36,912 nt of DNA. It comes from Bacteroidota bacterium. GTDB lineage: Bacteria > Bacteroidota > Bacteroidia > Bacteroidales > VadinHA17. The stretch is taken from NCBI GenBank assembly GCA_029564935.1, contig JAKQPD010000348.1, forward strand, positions 1 through 36,912, given 5' to 3'. Both the position numbers and the translations under genes were made by a program. Each line of letters opens with the position of its first letter. Position 1 is the stretch's first letter. The notes beneath the pieces are model-generated. The model had not been told where the DNA came from, ran no database searches, and saw nothing but the letters and a program-made list of their open reading frames with translations. This document shows, in pieces, positions 8,811 through 17,797 of this stretch.

Positions 8811-10381
8811 ACCTTTTCAAATCCCTGAAAAAAAAGATCTCATTCAGACACATAATTTATGTAGCTGTTGTTCTTCTGTCATTCAATATTCAACAGCAGG
8901 ATATGCCCCAGGAAGTCCGGGGAAAAAGGAGAATATACCTTAAACATGCGGATGAAGATATAATTCTTCGGGATAAGCTTAGCGGAAAGGACTGGCACAG
9001 GTTACTTGGAAACGTTTCCCTCGAGCATAACAATATTTTAATGTCATGCGACAGCGCTCATTTCTACCCCGATAAGAACCAGGTTACAGCATACAGCAAG
9101 ATCCATATCGAACAGGGCGATACACTGGATATTTACGGAGATTACCTTTTTTATGACGGGGGAATCGCAAAAGCCCTGTTGAATGGAAACGCCGAGCTTG
9201 TTGACAAAGAAACCCACCTGTATACAAATTCCGTATCATATGATGTAAATGCCGAAATTGCGGAATACACCGACAGTGGCAGAATAATTAACGGTGAAAA
9301 TACCCTTACAAGCAGGAAAGGCAGATACTATGCTTCGACAAAAATTTTCAATTTCAAGGACAGTGTAAAGATCGTCAATCCGGATTATGTAATGAAAGCC
9401 GACACAATGGATTATAATACTGATACGAAAACTGCATTTTTTACAGGGCCGTCAGAGATGAAGGGTGACAGTATTTATCTGTATTGTGAAAGAGGCTGGT
9501 ATGATACAGAAAATAATATTTCCCGGATATGGAAGAATGCGATGCTCGACAATAAAAAACAGATCATCCGGGGAGATTCCCTTTATTATGAAGAAAAGAA
9601 TGGATATGGACAGGCCTTTGGAAATGCAAGTATTACCGACACCAGCTACCATCTTGTTGTTGCAGGTGATTATGCATGGTATTTCCGGGAGCCGGAAAGG
9701 TTTCTGGTAACCGACAGTGCTGTATTTATCCAGATTTCCGAAAAGGATTCACTGTTTCTTCATGGTGATACTATCAGGTCAGTTACTGCTACAGACACAG
9801 CCGGGAAAAGCTTCCGGATCATGTCGGCTTATTACAAATGCAGGATCTTTAGCAATGATATGCAGGCAAAATGCGACTCTCTCGCCTATTCATTCCAGGA
9901 TTCGGTCATCCGATTTTATAATGAACCAGTCCTGTGGTCCGAAGAGAACCAGATGACATCCGATTCAATGGCTCTCTATACAAAAAACCGCCAGGCAGAA
10001 AGGATGGAACTATTCAGCTCGGCATTTATTGCCAGCCAGGTTGATACTATGAGATTTAATCAGATAAAAGGCAGGTCCCTGACAGGCTTTTTCAGGGATA
10101 ATGAACTTTATAAAATCGTGATCAGGGGAAATGGAGAATCACTATATTATCTTGGTGAAGGTGATGAGATAATGGCTGTCAATAAAGCAACAAGCTCCGA
10201 TATAGAGATCGATCTTGAAGATGGGAAGATATCGGTCATAACAGAAAACCAGAGTCCCGAAGGGATTATTGATCCTCCTTCAACAACACCTCAGGGGAAT
10301 CCTAAACTTGATGGATTCATGTGGTACGATCACCTGAGACCAAAAAATAAAATGGAGATTTTTAATACTCGTCCTCGTTAA
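8798..10381 (+). CDS. OstA-like protein (LptA/LptD N-domain family)
   Basis: OstA-type domains form the beta-jellyroll that carries lipopolysaccharide across the periplasm. The 527-residue protein has an N-terminal hydrophobic segment (FRHIIYVAVVLLSFNI), then repeats of the fold with the typical phrases GNVSLEHNNILMSCDSAHFY, VTAYSKIHIEQGDTLDIYGD and the recurrent DSLYYEEKNGYGQAFGNASI pattern. I chose ATG 8798 (MAEINLFKSL), which overlaps the SurA stop by 13 bp; the longer GTG start at 8777 adds no useful sequence. It ends in a 20-bp convergent overlap with the DUF2795 gene. There is no LptD beta-barrel, so it may act as a bridge or an accessory factor. Its exact role in LPS export is inferred. 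Confidence 0.82.
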   Translation: MAEINLFKSLKKKISFRHIIYVAVVLLSFNIQQQDMPQEVRGKRRIYLKHADEDIILRDKLSGKDWHRLLGNVSLEHNNILMSCDSAHFYPDKNQVTAYSKIHIEQGDTLDIYGDYLFYDGGIAKALLNGNAELVDKETHLYTNSVSYDVNAEIAEYTDSGRIINGENTLTSRKGRYYASTKIFNFKDSVKIVNPDYVMKADTMDYNTDTKTAFFTGPSEMKGDSIYLYCERGWYDTENNISRIWKNAMLDNKKQIIRGDSLYYEEKNGYGQAFGNASITDTSYHLVVAGDYAWYFREPERFLVTDSAVFIQISEKDSLFLHGDTIRSVTATDTAGKSFRIMSAYYKCRIFSNDMQAKCDSLAYSFQDSVIRFYNEPVLWSEENQMTSDSMALYTKNRQAERMELFSSAFIASQVDTMRFNQIKGRSLTGFFRDNELYKIVIRGNGESLYYLGEGDEIMAVNKATSSDIEIDLEDGKISVITENQSPEGIIDPPSTTPQGNPKLDGFMWYDHLRPKNKMEIFNTRPR

Positions 10382-10583
10382 AGAAGAAGTCATCCTTGCT
10401 TGGATAGTCCGGCCAGATATCCTCTATTCCTTCATAAATATCGCCTTCATCCTCAATTTCCTGAAGGTTTTCAACAACTTCCATCGGAGCACCTGACCTG
10501 ATCGCAAAATCTATCAGTTCATCCTTGGTTGCCGGCCATGGAGCATCTTCAAGCTTAGATGCTAATTCAAGTGTCCAGTACAT
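10362..10583 (-). CDS. DUF2795 family small acidic protein
   Basis: A 73-residue, strongly acidic protein starting MYWTLELASKLEDAPWPATKDELIDFAIRS and ending in FFFNEDEY (quoted in part). I recognise it as the small DUF2795 protein widespread in Bacteroidota; its function is not established. The gene has its own promoter-like sequence about 35 bp upstream. Its last codons overlap the last codons of the OstA-like gene on the other strand by 20 bp, leaving no room for a conventional terminator between them. Confidence 0.88.
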   Translation of the reverse strand: MYWTLELASKLEDAPWPATKDELIDFAIRSGAPMEVVENLQEIEDEGDIYEGIEDIWPDYPSKDDFFFNEDEY

Positions 10584-10617
10584 AATTTCCTTTTCGGGGG
10601 TCTGTTTATAAAATTTG

Positions 10618-10649
10618 CAAATATATATATTATTTTATGTTATAAACAA
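10618..10649 (-). promoter_or_regulatory. Putative Bacteroidota promoter of the DUF2795 gene
   Basis: The minus strand has TTG (10647-10649) as a -33 element, 21 bp of AT-rich spacer, and TATATTTG (10618-10625) as the -7 box. Transcription would start near 10610, leaving a leader of roughly 28 nt. This is the best-formed promoter in the window. Confidence 0.6.
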
Positions 10650-10675
10650 TACCTTTCCTAAAGATTTTACCCACA

Positions 10676-11218
10676 TTATATAATCCACTTAATCTCCTCA
10701 ATATCAAGCTCTGAGCTGATTTTCCGGGATAATATGAACAGATAATCCGCGAGTCTGTTAAGGAACATATTAATAATCGGAGGCGTTTCTTCTGATATAT
10801 TTAATCTTAATACAGCTCTTTCCGCTCTCCTGCATACACATCTTGCAATATGACAATAAGATATAACAACATTTCCCCCCGGGATTATCAGATTTCTGAG
10901 AGGATTCAGAGCTTTGTCCATTATATCTATCTCATTCTCAACTATTTTTATACAATCCGGATCAGGAAGAACTTTACCCGGATCCTTTCCATCATTTTCC
11001 GAGGCAAGAGAGGCAGCACATTTCATAAGCTGATTTTGCAGATAAAGCAGGAAAACTTTCCGTTCAGCATTCTCACGCTGATCCCTCAGTAAACCGATCC
11101 AGGAAATTAATTCGTCGATAGTTCCGAAGGCCTCTACCCTTACATGATGCTTGGGAATTCTTTTACCTCCCGAAAGTGAAGTGGTCCCGTCATCACCGGT
11201 ACGGGTATAGATTTTCAT
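10676..11218 (-). CDS. pduO: PduO-type cob(I)alamin adenosyltransferase
   Basis: Transfers the adenosyl group of ATP to cob(I)alamin to make adenosylcobalamin. The 180-residue protein shows the family pattern: KIYTRTGDDGTTSLSGGKRI at the N-terminus (ATP-binding loop), VEAFGTIDELISWIG, CRRAERAVL, and NRLADYLFILSRKI near the C-terminus. Length is typical. It lies 41 bp downstream of the ABC ATPase gene on the same strand and may be cotranscribed with it. No other cobalamin gene and no B12-dependent enzyme is in the window. The symbol is by family; EutT/CobA-type enzymes have different folds. Confidence 0.93.
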   Translation of the reverse strand: MKIYTRTGDDGTTSLSGGKRIPKHHVRVEAFGTIDELISWIGLLRDQRENAERKVFLLYLQNQLMKCAASLASENDGKDPGKVLPDPDCIKIVENEIDIMDKALNPLRNLIIPGGNVVISYCHIARCVCRRAERAVLRLNISEETPPIINMFLNRLADYLFILSRKISSELDIEEIKWII

Positions 11219-11259
11219 CGGTTCCGTATGTTAAAGAAATGATTAAGTACAAAGGAGGA

Positions 11260-11961
11260 TCAGGCAGGTCTGTATTTTTCGTTTGCCACATCCTGTGCAA
11301 CCTCACCGTCAAGAAGTCTTATTATTCTTGCTGCATGCCTGGCAATATCTTCCTCATGTGTTACCAGTATAACTGTATTCCCTTTCTTATGGATATCATC
11401 AAGAAGGCCCATAATATCCAGTGATGTTTTGCTGTCGAGGTTCCCTGTCGGTTCATCGGCAAGTATAATGGATGGTTTGTTTACCAGGGCTCTGGCGATC
11501 GCAACACGCTGGCGCTGCCCGCCTGAAAGCTCATTGGGTTTATGTGTCATCCTGTCTCCCAGCCCCACCTGGTTGAGAGTTTCAATAGCCATCTTCTCCC
11601 TGTCGGTTTTCTGGACACCTGCATAAATCAAAGGTAATGTGACATTTTCAAGAGCTGTATACCGTGGAAGAAGGTTAAATGTCTGGAATACAAATCCTAT
11701 CTCCTTATTCCTTATTTCGGCAAGAAAATCATCCTCCATCTTGCTAACATCAGTCCCGTTGAGTATATAGAAGCCGCTTGTGGGAGTGTCGAGACATCCG
11801 AGAAGGTTCATGAGCGTGGATTTTCCCGAACCCGAAGGCCCCATTATGGCAACATATTCATTCCGGTGTATATCAACTGAAACAGACCTTAATGCCCTTA
11901 CTATTACTGATCCAACCTGGTAATTCTTTACAATATTTTGGATCTCAATTACTTTATCCAT
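11260..11961 (-). CDS. ABC transporter ATP-binding protein, MacB/LolD type
   Basis: A 233-residue ATPase subunit with Walker [10 protein letters not shown] at 41-49, Q-loop [10 protein letters not shown], signature LSGGQ at 145-149, Walker [14 protein letters not shown] at about 165-177 and the switch His202 (LVTHEED). The phrase EPTGNLDS and the small size put it in the MacB/LolD/FtsE group, which drives lipoprotein extraction or tripartite efflux. No permease gene is adjacent, so the partner must be encoded elsewhere. Upstream is a weak TAATTTCG -7-like sequence. Confidence 0.93.
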   Translation of the reverse strand: MDKVIEIQNIVKNYQVGSVIVRALRSVSVDIHRNEYVAIMGPSGSGKSTLMNLLGCLDTPTSGFYILNGTDVSKMEDDFLAEIRNKEIGFVFQTFNLLPRYTALENVTLPLIYAGVQKTDREKMAIETLNQVGLGDRMTHKPNELSGGQRQRVAIARALVNKPSIILADEPTGNLDSKTSLDIMGLLDDIHKKGNTVILVTHEEDIARHAARIIRLLDGEVAQDVANEKYRPA

Positions 11962-12033
11962 AAACCTTTGATTTTTAAGTTGCGAAATTAGATTAATTTA
12001 CATTATTATTGAATTATTCTGCATTAATTTTTG

Positions 12034-12822
12034 TTAATATCTGATCACATAATCGAAGCGGCTCATGCCCTTTCTGAAAAAAACAAGCCCCATCCTGTAA
12101 AGATCAATCGTAAATGACACATTTTCATTGGCTTTGATCTCATTCCATGCTTCTTCCATTTCATCGGAAGAATGTATATCATCAATGACAATAACAGTTT
12201 TATTTCCGGAGACTTCCACCATTTCTGAGAAATATCTCAGAACCGGCTCTTTTCTGTGATTTCCGTCGATAAAAACCAGCCCGGGATATGACACTTTACT
12301 TTTTACTTTCGGAAGCAGGTCATCAAAAGAACCGGTCATTAACGTAATATTGCCGAATCCTGCCCTTCTGAAGTTATCTGAAGCAACTGTTGAAATCTCC
12401 GGACATCCTTCCATTGTGAACACCCGGGAATCCCTGTAAGCTGAAGCCATATACATTGTACTTATTCCCAGGGATGTACCGAACTCAACTATACCCTGCC
12501 TGCCGAATTCGGCAGCGAGATTTGCCAGTAAGACACCATACTTTGCAGGAACTGATGTATATTTTGCGATATCTGAAATTCTTCTCAAATCACTTTTCAT
12601 TAATGCTGAACCCGAACCAAGATCCAGAACTCTGATAGTCCTTTTATCACAAAGTAGTTCCTTCCTTATCCGTTCAATCATTAAGACAACCTCCGGATCA
12701 GTTTTATTCCGGAAGACTCTCGATACAAGGTCAAAAACAAAAGGACTGTGAATACCGTGTCCCCGCTTGTGCCTTGAGAAAATATGGTAATGCAGGTATT
12801 TCAGTATCCTCATGAAATCCAT
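12034..12822 (-). CDS. Class I SAM-dependent methyltransferase
   Basis: A 262-residue protein with a Rossmann-type methyltransferase core: motif I IVEFGTSLGISTMYMA, acidic residue at the end of strand 2 in FTMEGCPE, and LVFIDGNHRKEPVLRYF, a pattern found in the O-methyltransferase group. The N-terminus (HKRGHGIHSPFVFDLVSRVF) is a conserved-looking extension that I associate with Bacteroidota members. Substrate unknown. The start may be Met1 or Met4 (12813). It is transcribed divergently from recG from an 82-bp intergenic region. Confidence 0.85.
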   Translation of the reverse strand: MDFMRILKYLHYHIFSRHKRGHGIHSPFVFDLVSRVFRNKTDPEVVLMIERIRKELLCDKRTIRVLDLGSGSALMKSDLRRISDIAKYTSVPAKYGVLLANLAAEFGRQGIVEFGTSLGISTMYMASAYRDSRVFTMEGCPEISTVASDNFRRAGFGNITLMTGSFDDLLPKVKSKVSYPGLVFIDGNHRKEPVLRYFSEMVEVSGNKTVIVIDDIHSSDEMEEAWNEIKANENVSFTIDLYRMGLVFFRKGMSRFDYVIRY

Positions 12823-12852
12823 TAGTGTGACTTTTGAATTAGGTTAGCTCTT

Positions 12853-12860
12853 CAAAAATA
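12853..12860 (-). promoter_or_regulatory. Putative -7 element of the methyltransferase gene
   Basis: TATTTTTG on the minus strand, 30 bp upstream of the ATG, is a full TAnnTTTG match; a good -33 element is not obvious. It lies within the short divergent region shared with recG. Confidence 0.4.
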
Positions 12861-12904
12861 CTTAATTTCGGTAATCTTTTTAAAAGTGGCATAGCTGAGC
12901 TGAA

Positions 12905-15010
12905 ATGCAGGATTTTCTCGAAACAAATATCACTTATCTTCCGGGAGTAGGCCCGAAAAGAGCTGAACTTCTTAACAGTGAGCTGGGTATTTACACATAC
13001 CGCGACCTTTTGTATTATTTTCCTTATAAATATATTGACAGGACAAAATTTTACAAAATATCCGAACTTGATCCAGACCTTCCTTTTGTACAGATCAAAG
13101 GTGTTATCAAAGGATTTTATGTCGAAGGACGTGGCTCAGGGAAAAGGCTTGTCGCTGATTTTCAGGATGAGACCGGTGTCATAAAGCTTGTATGGTTCAA
13201 AGGAACAAAATGGATCACAGACACTTATACTACCGGTCCCGAATATATCGTATTCGGTAAACCGGGAGTATTCAATGGTATTGTAAATATAATTCATCCG
13301 GAAATAGAAGCCTCATCGAAAATTCAGGAAAGGATAACATCTGCATTGCAGGCCCAGTACAGTACCACTGAAAAGCTCAAAAATCATTTTCTTACATCAC
13401 GTGCCATAAGCAAGCTTGTAAGCAGTCTGATTCAGAAAATAAACTTCAACCTTCCCGAGACACTCCCTGCCTGGCTAACCACGAAATACAAACTGCCCGA
13501 CCTGCACAAAACACTTCTGACAATTCATTTTCCTTCCGATCCTGAAAGTCTGGAGAGGGCCAGGTACCGGCTGAAGTTTGAGGAACTCTTCTATATACAG
13601 CTTAATCTGATAAGGTATAAAAGCAACAGATCGCGTAAGTTCAGAGGTTTTGTTTTTCAGAATGTAGGAGAGAAATTCAACAGCTTTTATTTTAAAAACC
13701 TGCCTTTTACTCTTACAGAAGCGCAAAAAAGAGTGATGAAGGAGATCCGCAGGGATCTCGGATCCGGGAAACAGATGAACCGGCTTCTGCAGGGCGATGT
13801 AGGCAGCGGTAAAACACTTGTCGCCCTGATGAGCATGCTCATTGCAATTGATAATGGTTACCAGGCATGTATTATGGCCCCTACAGAGATACTTGCAACT
13901 CAACATTACCAGACAATTACATCAATGCTGAAGGGGCTGGACATCAAAATCAGACTTCTTACCGGTTCATCTGCACGATCACTCCGAAAGGAGATCAGTG
14001 AATCCCTTCTCGATAAGTCGCTGAATATTCTAATCGGAACTCATGCACTGATTGAAGAAAGTGTTCAGTTCAGCAATCTTGGGCTTGTAATAATTGATGA
14101 ACAGCACAGGTTTGGTGTGGAGCAGAGAGCAAGGCTGTGGAAGAAAAGTATAAATCCGCCACACATCCTCGTCATGACTGCCACACCGATTCCCAGAACC
14201 CTTGCAATGACTCTTTACGGTGACCTTGATGTTTCGGTCATCGATGAGCTCCCCCCCGGAAGAATACCCGTCAGAACGATGCATTTCTATGATTCGGAAA
14301 AAAATAAGGTATATGGTTTCATGAAGCAGAAGATTGCCGAAGGAAGACAGATCTTCATTGTCTATCCACTCATTAAGGAATCGGAAAAAATGGATTATAA
14401 AGATCTGGAGGATGGGTGGGATACTGTCTCGAGGCTTTTTCCGCCTCCGGAATATTGCATAAGTGTTGTCCATGGCAGGATGACCCCTGCTATTAAGGAA
14501 GAATCAATGAAGCTGTTCAGGGAAGGCAAGGCTCACATATTGATCGCCACAACAGTTATAGAGGTTGGTGTTGATATTCCGAATGCAACAGTTATGATAA
14601 TTGAAAGTGCTGAAAGGTTTGGCTTGTCACAGCTTCACCAGCTGCGTGGCCGTGTCGGAAGAGGAGCCGATCAGTCTTATTGCGTACTTCTCAGCTCTCC
14701 CAAACTTTCCAGGGAAGCTTCAGCAAGGCTGGAGGTTATGATAAGGACAAATGACGGTTTCGAAATTGCCGAAACCGATCTGCGGCTCAGAGGTCCCGGC
14801 GATATCGAAGGAACGATGCAGAGCGGCATCCCGTTCGATCTTAAGATATCTGATCTGAGCAGGGATGGCCAGATCATTGAATATGTGAGGAATATTGCCG
14901 AAGAAATAGTCATTGATGATCCTTTGCTTGAAAAAGAGCAAAACCTGGTCCTCAGGCTCGAATTAAAACGGCTTTTCAGTAAAAAACAGTCATGGAGCAA
15001 TATAAGCTGA
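12905..15010 (+). CDS. recG: ATP-dependent DNA helicase RecG
   Basis: Branched-DNA translocase that reverses stalled forks and processes recombination junctions. The 701-residue length is standard. Order: N-terminal wedge/OB domain (ITYLPGVGPKRAELL, then VQIKGVIKGFY), helicase lobe 1 with Walker A GDVGSGKT at about 297-304 and DEQH at 398-401, then TATPIPRTLAMTLYGDLD and DELPPGR, and lobe 2 with TTVIEVGVDIPNATVMIIE and QLHQLRGRVGRG. The C-terminal TRG-like motif region (FEIAETDLRLRGPGDIEGTMQSG, quoted in part) is present. No defects seen. Confidence 0.97.
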   Translation: MQDFLETNITYLPGVGPKRAELLNSELGIYTYRDLLYYFPYKYIDRTKFYKISELDPDLPFVQIKGVIKGFYVEGRGSGKRLVADFQDETGVIKLVWFKGTKWITDTYTTGPEYIVFGKPGVFNGIVNIIHPEIEASSKIQERITSALQAQYSTTEKLKNHFLTSRAISKLVSSLIQKINFNLPETLPAWLTTKYKLPDLHKTLLTIHFPSDPESLERARYRLKFEELFYIQLNLIRYKSNRSRKFRGFVFQNVGEKFNSFYFKNLPFTLTEAQKRVMKEIRRDLGSGKQMNRLLQGDVGSGKTLVALMSMLIAIDNGYQACIMAPTEILATQHYQTITSMLKGLDIKIRLLTGSSARSLRKEISESLLDKSLNILIGTHALIEESVQFSNLGLVIIDEQHRFGVEQRARLWKKSINPPHILVMTATPIPRTLAMTLYGDLDVSVIDELPPGRIPVRTMHFYDSEKNKVYGFMKQKIAEGRQIFIVYPLIKESEKMDYKDLEDGWDTVSRLFPPPEYCISVVHGRMTPAIKEESMKLFREGKAHILIATTVIEVGVDIPNATVMIIESAERFGLSQLHQLRGRVGRGADQSYCVLLSSPKLSREASARLEVMIRTNDGFEIAETDLRLRGPGDIEGTMQSGIPFDLKISDLSRDGQIIEYVRNIAEEIVIDDPLLEKEQNLVLRLELKRLFSKKQSWSNIS

Positions 15011-15034
15011 AAAATTATTTAAAATCAGAATAAA

Positions 15035-15042
15035 TAACTTTG
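15035..15042 (+). promoter_or_regulatory. Putative -7 element of the rseC-rnf operon
   Basis: TAACTTTG, followed by CA, is a classic Bacteroidota -7 box and lies 45 bp upstream of ATG 15087. A second box, TAAATTTG, occurs at 15091-15098, just inside the longer rseC reading frame. Confidence 0.5.
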
Positions 15043-15086
15043 CAGTTCCAAAATCCTGATAAAAAGCAGGTACTATATTTTCAGTT

Positions 15087-15548
15087 ATGGTAAATTTGCG
15101 GATTAATTTTCCGGGTAAAATCATGACCAGGTCAGGCAGATTCGGGAATATCGAACATGACGGTATAGTGCAGAAATCTGACATAAATTCGGTAATAGTC
15201 AGAATTTCATCGGAAACTGCATGTGCAGGCTGTCATGCAGCAGGATCATGCAATATGTCAGGTATAAAGGAAAAAATTGTGGAAGTACAGGGCAGCTACA
15301 ATGTTTCACCCGGTGATAATGTTACTATCCTGATGAAAAAATCCATGGGATATAAAGCTCTGTTCCTTGGATACATTCTTCCATTTATCCTCCTTGTCCT
15401 GACCCTTGTGATACTTCTTTCAATTTCTTTACCTGAAGGAACTGCAGGCCTATTATCACTGGGTATGCTCGGTATTTATTACCTGCTCCTTTATCTTTCA
15501 CGTAGCAGGATCGGTAACGCATTTAACTTCACAATAAAAACACTTTGA
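15087..15548 (+). CDS. SoxR-reducing system / RseC family membrane protein
   Basis: RseC-family proteins are small inner-membrane proteins often encoded with RNF/Rsx complexes and linked to redox control. This one has 153 residues: an N-terminal soluble part with EHDGIVQ and the cysteine cluster CAGCHAAGSC (CxxCx5C), then two membrane segments (ALFLGYILPFILLVLTLVIL and a second near LLSLGMLGIYYLLLYL). The stop overlaps the rnfB start (TGATG), so it is the first gene of the rnf operon. The start is uncertain: ATG 15123 (MTRSGRFGNIEHDG) would fit family length better and would be served by the TAAATTTG box at 15091-15098. Confidence 0.85.
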   Translation: MVNLRINFPGKIMTRSGRFGNIEHDGIVQKSDINSVIVRISSETACAGCHAAGSCNMSGIKEKIVEVQGSYNVSPGDNVTILMKKSMGYKALFLGYILPFILLVLTLVILLSISLPEGTAGLLSLGMLGIYYLLLYLSRSRIGNAFNFTIKTL

Positions 15549-16423
15549 TGGGTCACACGATCATAATTACGGTAATAAGTCTTAGTCTGCTTGCATTGTT
15601 TGCAGCAGTCATCCTGTATTTTATCGCCCAGAAGTTCAAGGTATATGAAGATCCGCGGATCGATGAAGTACAGGAGCTTCTTCCGGCAGCTAATTGCGGA
15701 GGATGTGGATTTGCCGGTTGCCGGAATTTTGCTGAGGCACTTGTTAAAGCCGAGACTTTTGAAGGTTTGAACTGTCCGGTCGGAGGTGCTCCTGTTATGG
15801 CAGAAGCTGCAAAGGTACTTGGGAAGGAAGCTCTGGCAGCAGATCCCCTGGTTGCAGTTCTTCGCTGTAACGGAACTCCTGAACAACGTCCCCGCACCTC
15901 GGTTTATGACGGAGTTCCCGATTGCAGAATTGCACATAACCTGTATATCGGGGAAACCGACTGCAGCTATGGTTGTCTGGGAAAAGGAGATTGTGTCAGA
16001 GCATGTACTTTCGGAGCAATCTATTTAGATGACAAAACAGGATTACCGGTAATAATTGACCATAAATGTGTATCATGCGGAGCCTGTGTAAAGGCATGTC
16101 CGAGAAATCTGATTGAACTCAGGAAGAAAGCAAAGAAAGACCGTAAGATATATGTGGCCTGTTCGAACTGCGATAAAGGTGGACCGGCACGGAGGGCATG
16201 TAAAGTTGCATGCATAGCCTGTTCGAAATGCGTTAAGGTATGCAAATTTGATGCTGTCACCATCACCAACAACCTTGCCTATATTGATGCTTCAAAATGT
16301 ACATTCTGCAGGAAATGTGTTGCCGAGTGCCCGACCGGATGCATACTTGAGATTAATTTCCCACCGCCTAAACCTGCTGTTGAAGCTAAGAATGAAACCA
16401 TAAAAGTCAACCCGGAAGTCTAA
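15548..16423 (+). CDS. rnfB: RNF electron transport complex, iron-sulfur subunit B
   Basis: RnfB receives electrons from ferredoxin and feeds them into the membrane RNF complex. Visible parts are an N-terminal membrane helix (IIITVISLSLLALFAAVIL), the four-cysteine Fe-S domain ANCGGCGFAGC ... NCPVGG, the RnfB motif CSYGCLGKGDCVRAC, and three further cysteine-rich groups (CVSCGACVKACP; CIACSKCVKVC; CTFCRKCVAECP). This is the multi-cluster form found in anaerobes. I chose ATG 15548, which shares one base with the upstream stop. A proline- and lysine-rich tail ends the protein. Part of a tightly packed operon. Confidence 0.96.
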   Translation: MGHTIIITVISLSLLALFAAVILYFIAQKFKVYEDPRIDEVQELLPAANCGGCGFAGCRNFAEALVKAETFEGLNCPVGGAPVMAEAAKVLGKEALAADPLVAVLRCNGTPEQRPRTSVYDGVPDCRIAHNLYIGETDCSYGCLGKGDCVRACTFGAIYLDDKTGLPVIIDHKCVSCGACVKACPRNLIELRKKAKKDRKIYVACSNCDKGGPARRACKVACIACSKCVKVCKFDAVTITNNLAYIDASKCTFCRKCVAECPTGCILEINFPPPKPAVEAKNETIKVNPEV

Positions 16424-16443
16424 CAAACATAAACTATACTGAT

Positions 16444-17775
16444 TTGAAAACATTTCCAGTCGGGGGCGTTCATCCGCCTGAAAATAAACTGACAGCCGAA
16501 ATCCCGATCCGCTACCTGGCCATACCTCCTTCCGTGACAATCCCCGTTTCGCAACACATTGGTGAGCCGGCCGAGGTGGTGGTGAATAAAGGAGATATAG
16601 TAAAGACCGGACAGATTATAGCCCGGAGCAAGGGTTTTGTTTCAACAAATATTCACTCATCTGTATCCGGTACAGTCAATAAGATAGATCTGGTTCTGGA
16701 TTCCACAGGTTTCAGGCAGACAGCAGTGTTTATAGATACAAACGGAGATGACTGGGTTGATACAATTGACAGGAGCGATACGATCATAACTGAAATAAAA
16801 CTATCATCTGAAGAAATCGTAAAAAAATGCCTTGAATCGGGCATAGTCGGACTTGGCGGCGCAACCTTCCCTTCACATGTGAAGCTCACCGTTCCTGCCG
16901 GTAAGAGATGTGATGTCCTTATTATCAACGGCGCCGAATGTGAACCTTTCCTTACCTCTGACCACCGGCTTATGCTTGAAAAAGGGAAGGAGATCCTTAC
17001 AGGAACTACAATACTTATGAAAGCTTTAAAGGTTACAAAAGCTTTCATCGGGATTGAGAACAATAAAAGGGATGCAGTTGAAAATCTTACAAAGCTTGCT
17101 GCAGGATTTCCCGGGATAACAGTTCAGGCACTTAAAGTGAAGTATCCCCAGGGAGCTGAGAAACAGCTGATTAAAGCTCTTACAAAAAGGGAAGTCCCTT
17201 CCGGGAAACTGCCCCTTGACGTAAATGCTGTTGTCCATAACGTGGGAACAGCTTTTGCTGTTTATGAGGCTGTCCAGAAAAACAAACCACTTTTCGAAAG
17301 GGTGGTCACAATAACCGGGAAGTCAGTCCTGAATCCTGGCAATTTCTTTGTCAGAACAGGAACACCGGTAAGATATCTTATTGAAGCAGCCGGGGGATTG
17401 CCTGAAAATACAGGTAAAATCATTTCGGGTGGCCCGATGATGGGTAAAGCAGTAAGCAGTATTGATGTGCCTGTAGTAAAAGGAACCTCAGGGATAGTGC
17501 TTATACCCGAAGACCAGTCGGAAAGAGCTGAAATAATGCCATGTATAAGATGTGCAAAATGTGTACTCGGATGTCCGATGAACCTGGAACCTTATCTCCT
17601 TATGGCACTGGCTGAAAAAGGTGATTTTGAAAGAGCGGGGAATGAACGGATAACTGACTGCATGGAATGCGGTTCGTGCAGCTTTACATGTCCTGCCAGA
17701 CGCCCTCTGCTGGATTATATCCGGCTCGGAAAATCAACTGTCATAAAAATGGCACGTAAACAGATTGTTAAATAA
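16444..17775 (+). CDS. rnfC: RNF complex subunit C (NADH-binding)
   Basis: RnfC carries the NAD(H)/FMN site and two 4Fe-4S clusters on the cytoplasmic face. Of 443 residues, the start LKTFPVGGVHPPENK matches the conserved RnfC N-terminus; VGLGGATFPSHVKL and INGAECEPFLTSDHRLM are the flavoprotein-like core, and CIRCAKCVLGCP plus CMECGSCSFTCP are the ferredoxin motifs. The start codon must be TTG: the frame has a stop at 16393-16395, and no ATG or GTG lies between that stop and this TTG, which precedes the conserved KTFPVGG. It follows rnfB by 20 bp. Confidence 0.96.
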   Translation: MKTFPVGGVHPPENKLTAEIPIRYLAIPPSVTIPVSQHIGEPAEVVVNKGDIVKTGQIIARSKGFVSTNIHSSVSGTVNKIDLVLDSTGFRQTAVFIDTNGDDWVDTIDRSDTIITEIKLSSEEIVKKCLESGIVGLGGATFPSHVKLTVPAGKRCDVLIINGAECEPFLTSDHRLMLEKGKEILTGTTILMKALKVTKAFIGIENNKRDAVENLTKLAAGFPGITVQALKVKYPQGAEKQLIKALTKREVPSGKLPLDVNAVVHNVGTAFAVYEAVQKNKPLFERVVTITGKSVLNPGNFFVRTGTPVRYLIEAAGGLPENTGKIISGGPMMGKAVSSIDVPVVKGTSGIVLIPEDQSERAEIMPCIRCAKCVLGCPMNLEPYLLMALAEKGDFERAGNERITDCMECGSCSFTCPARRPLLDYIRLGKSTVIKMARKQIVK

Positions 17776-17797
17776 GAAGTCATTATAACTATTGCAA

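Noticed and set aside
11260-12822. Complete ABC exporter locus
   Set aside because: Only the ATPase is present; the adjacent methyltransferase and adenosyltransferase are not permeases.
15553-15897. Antisense open frame within rnfB
   Set aside because: Shadow of the rnfB codon pattern; the product is Ser/Ala/Arg-rich and unlike any family I know.
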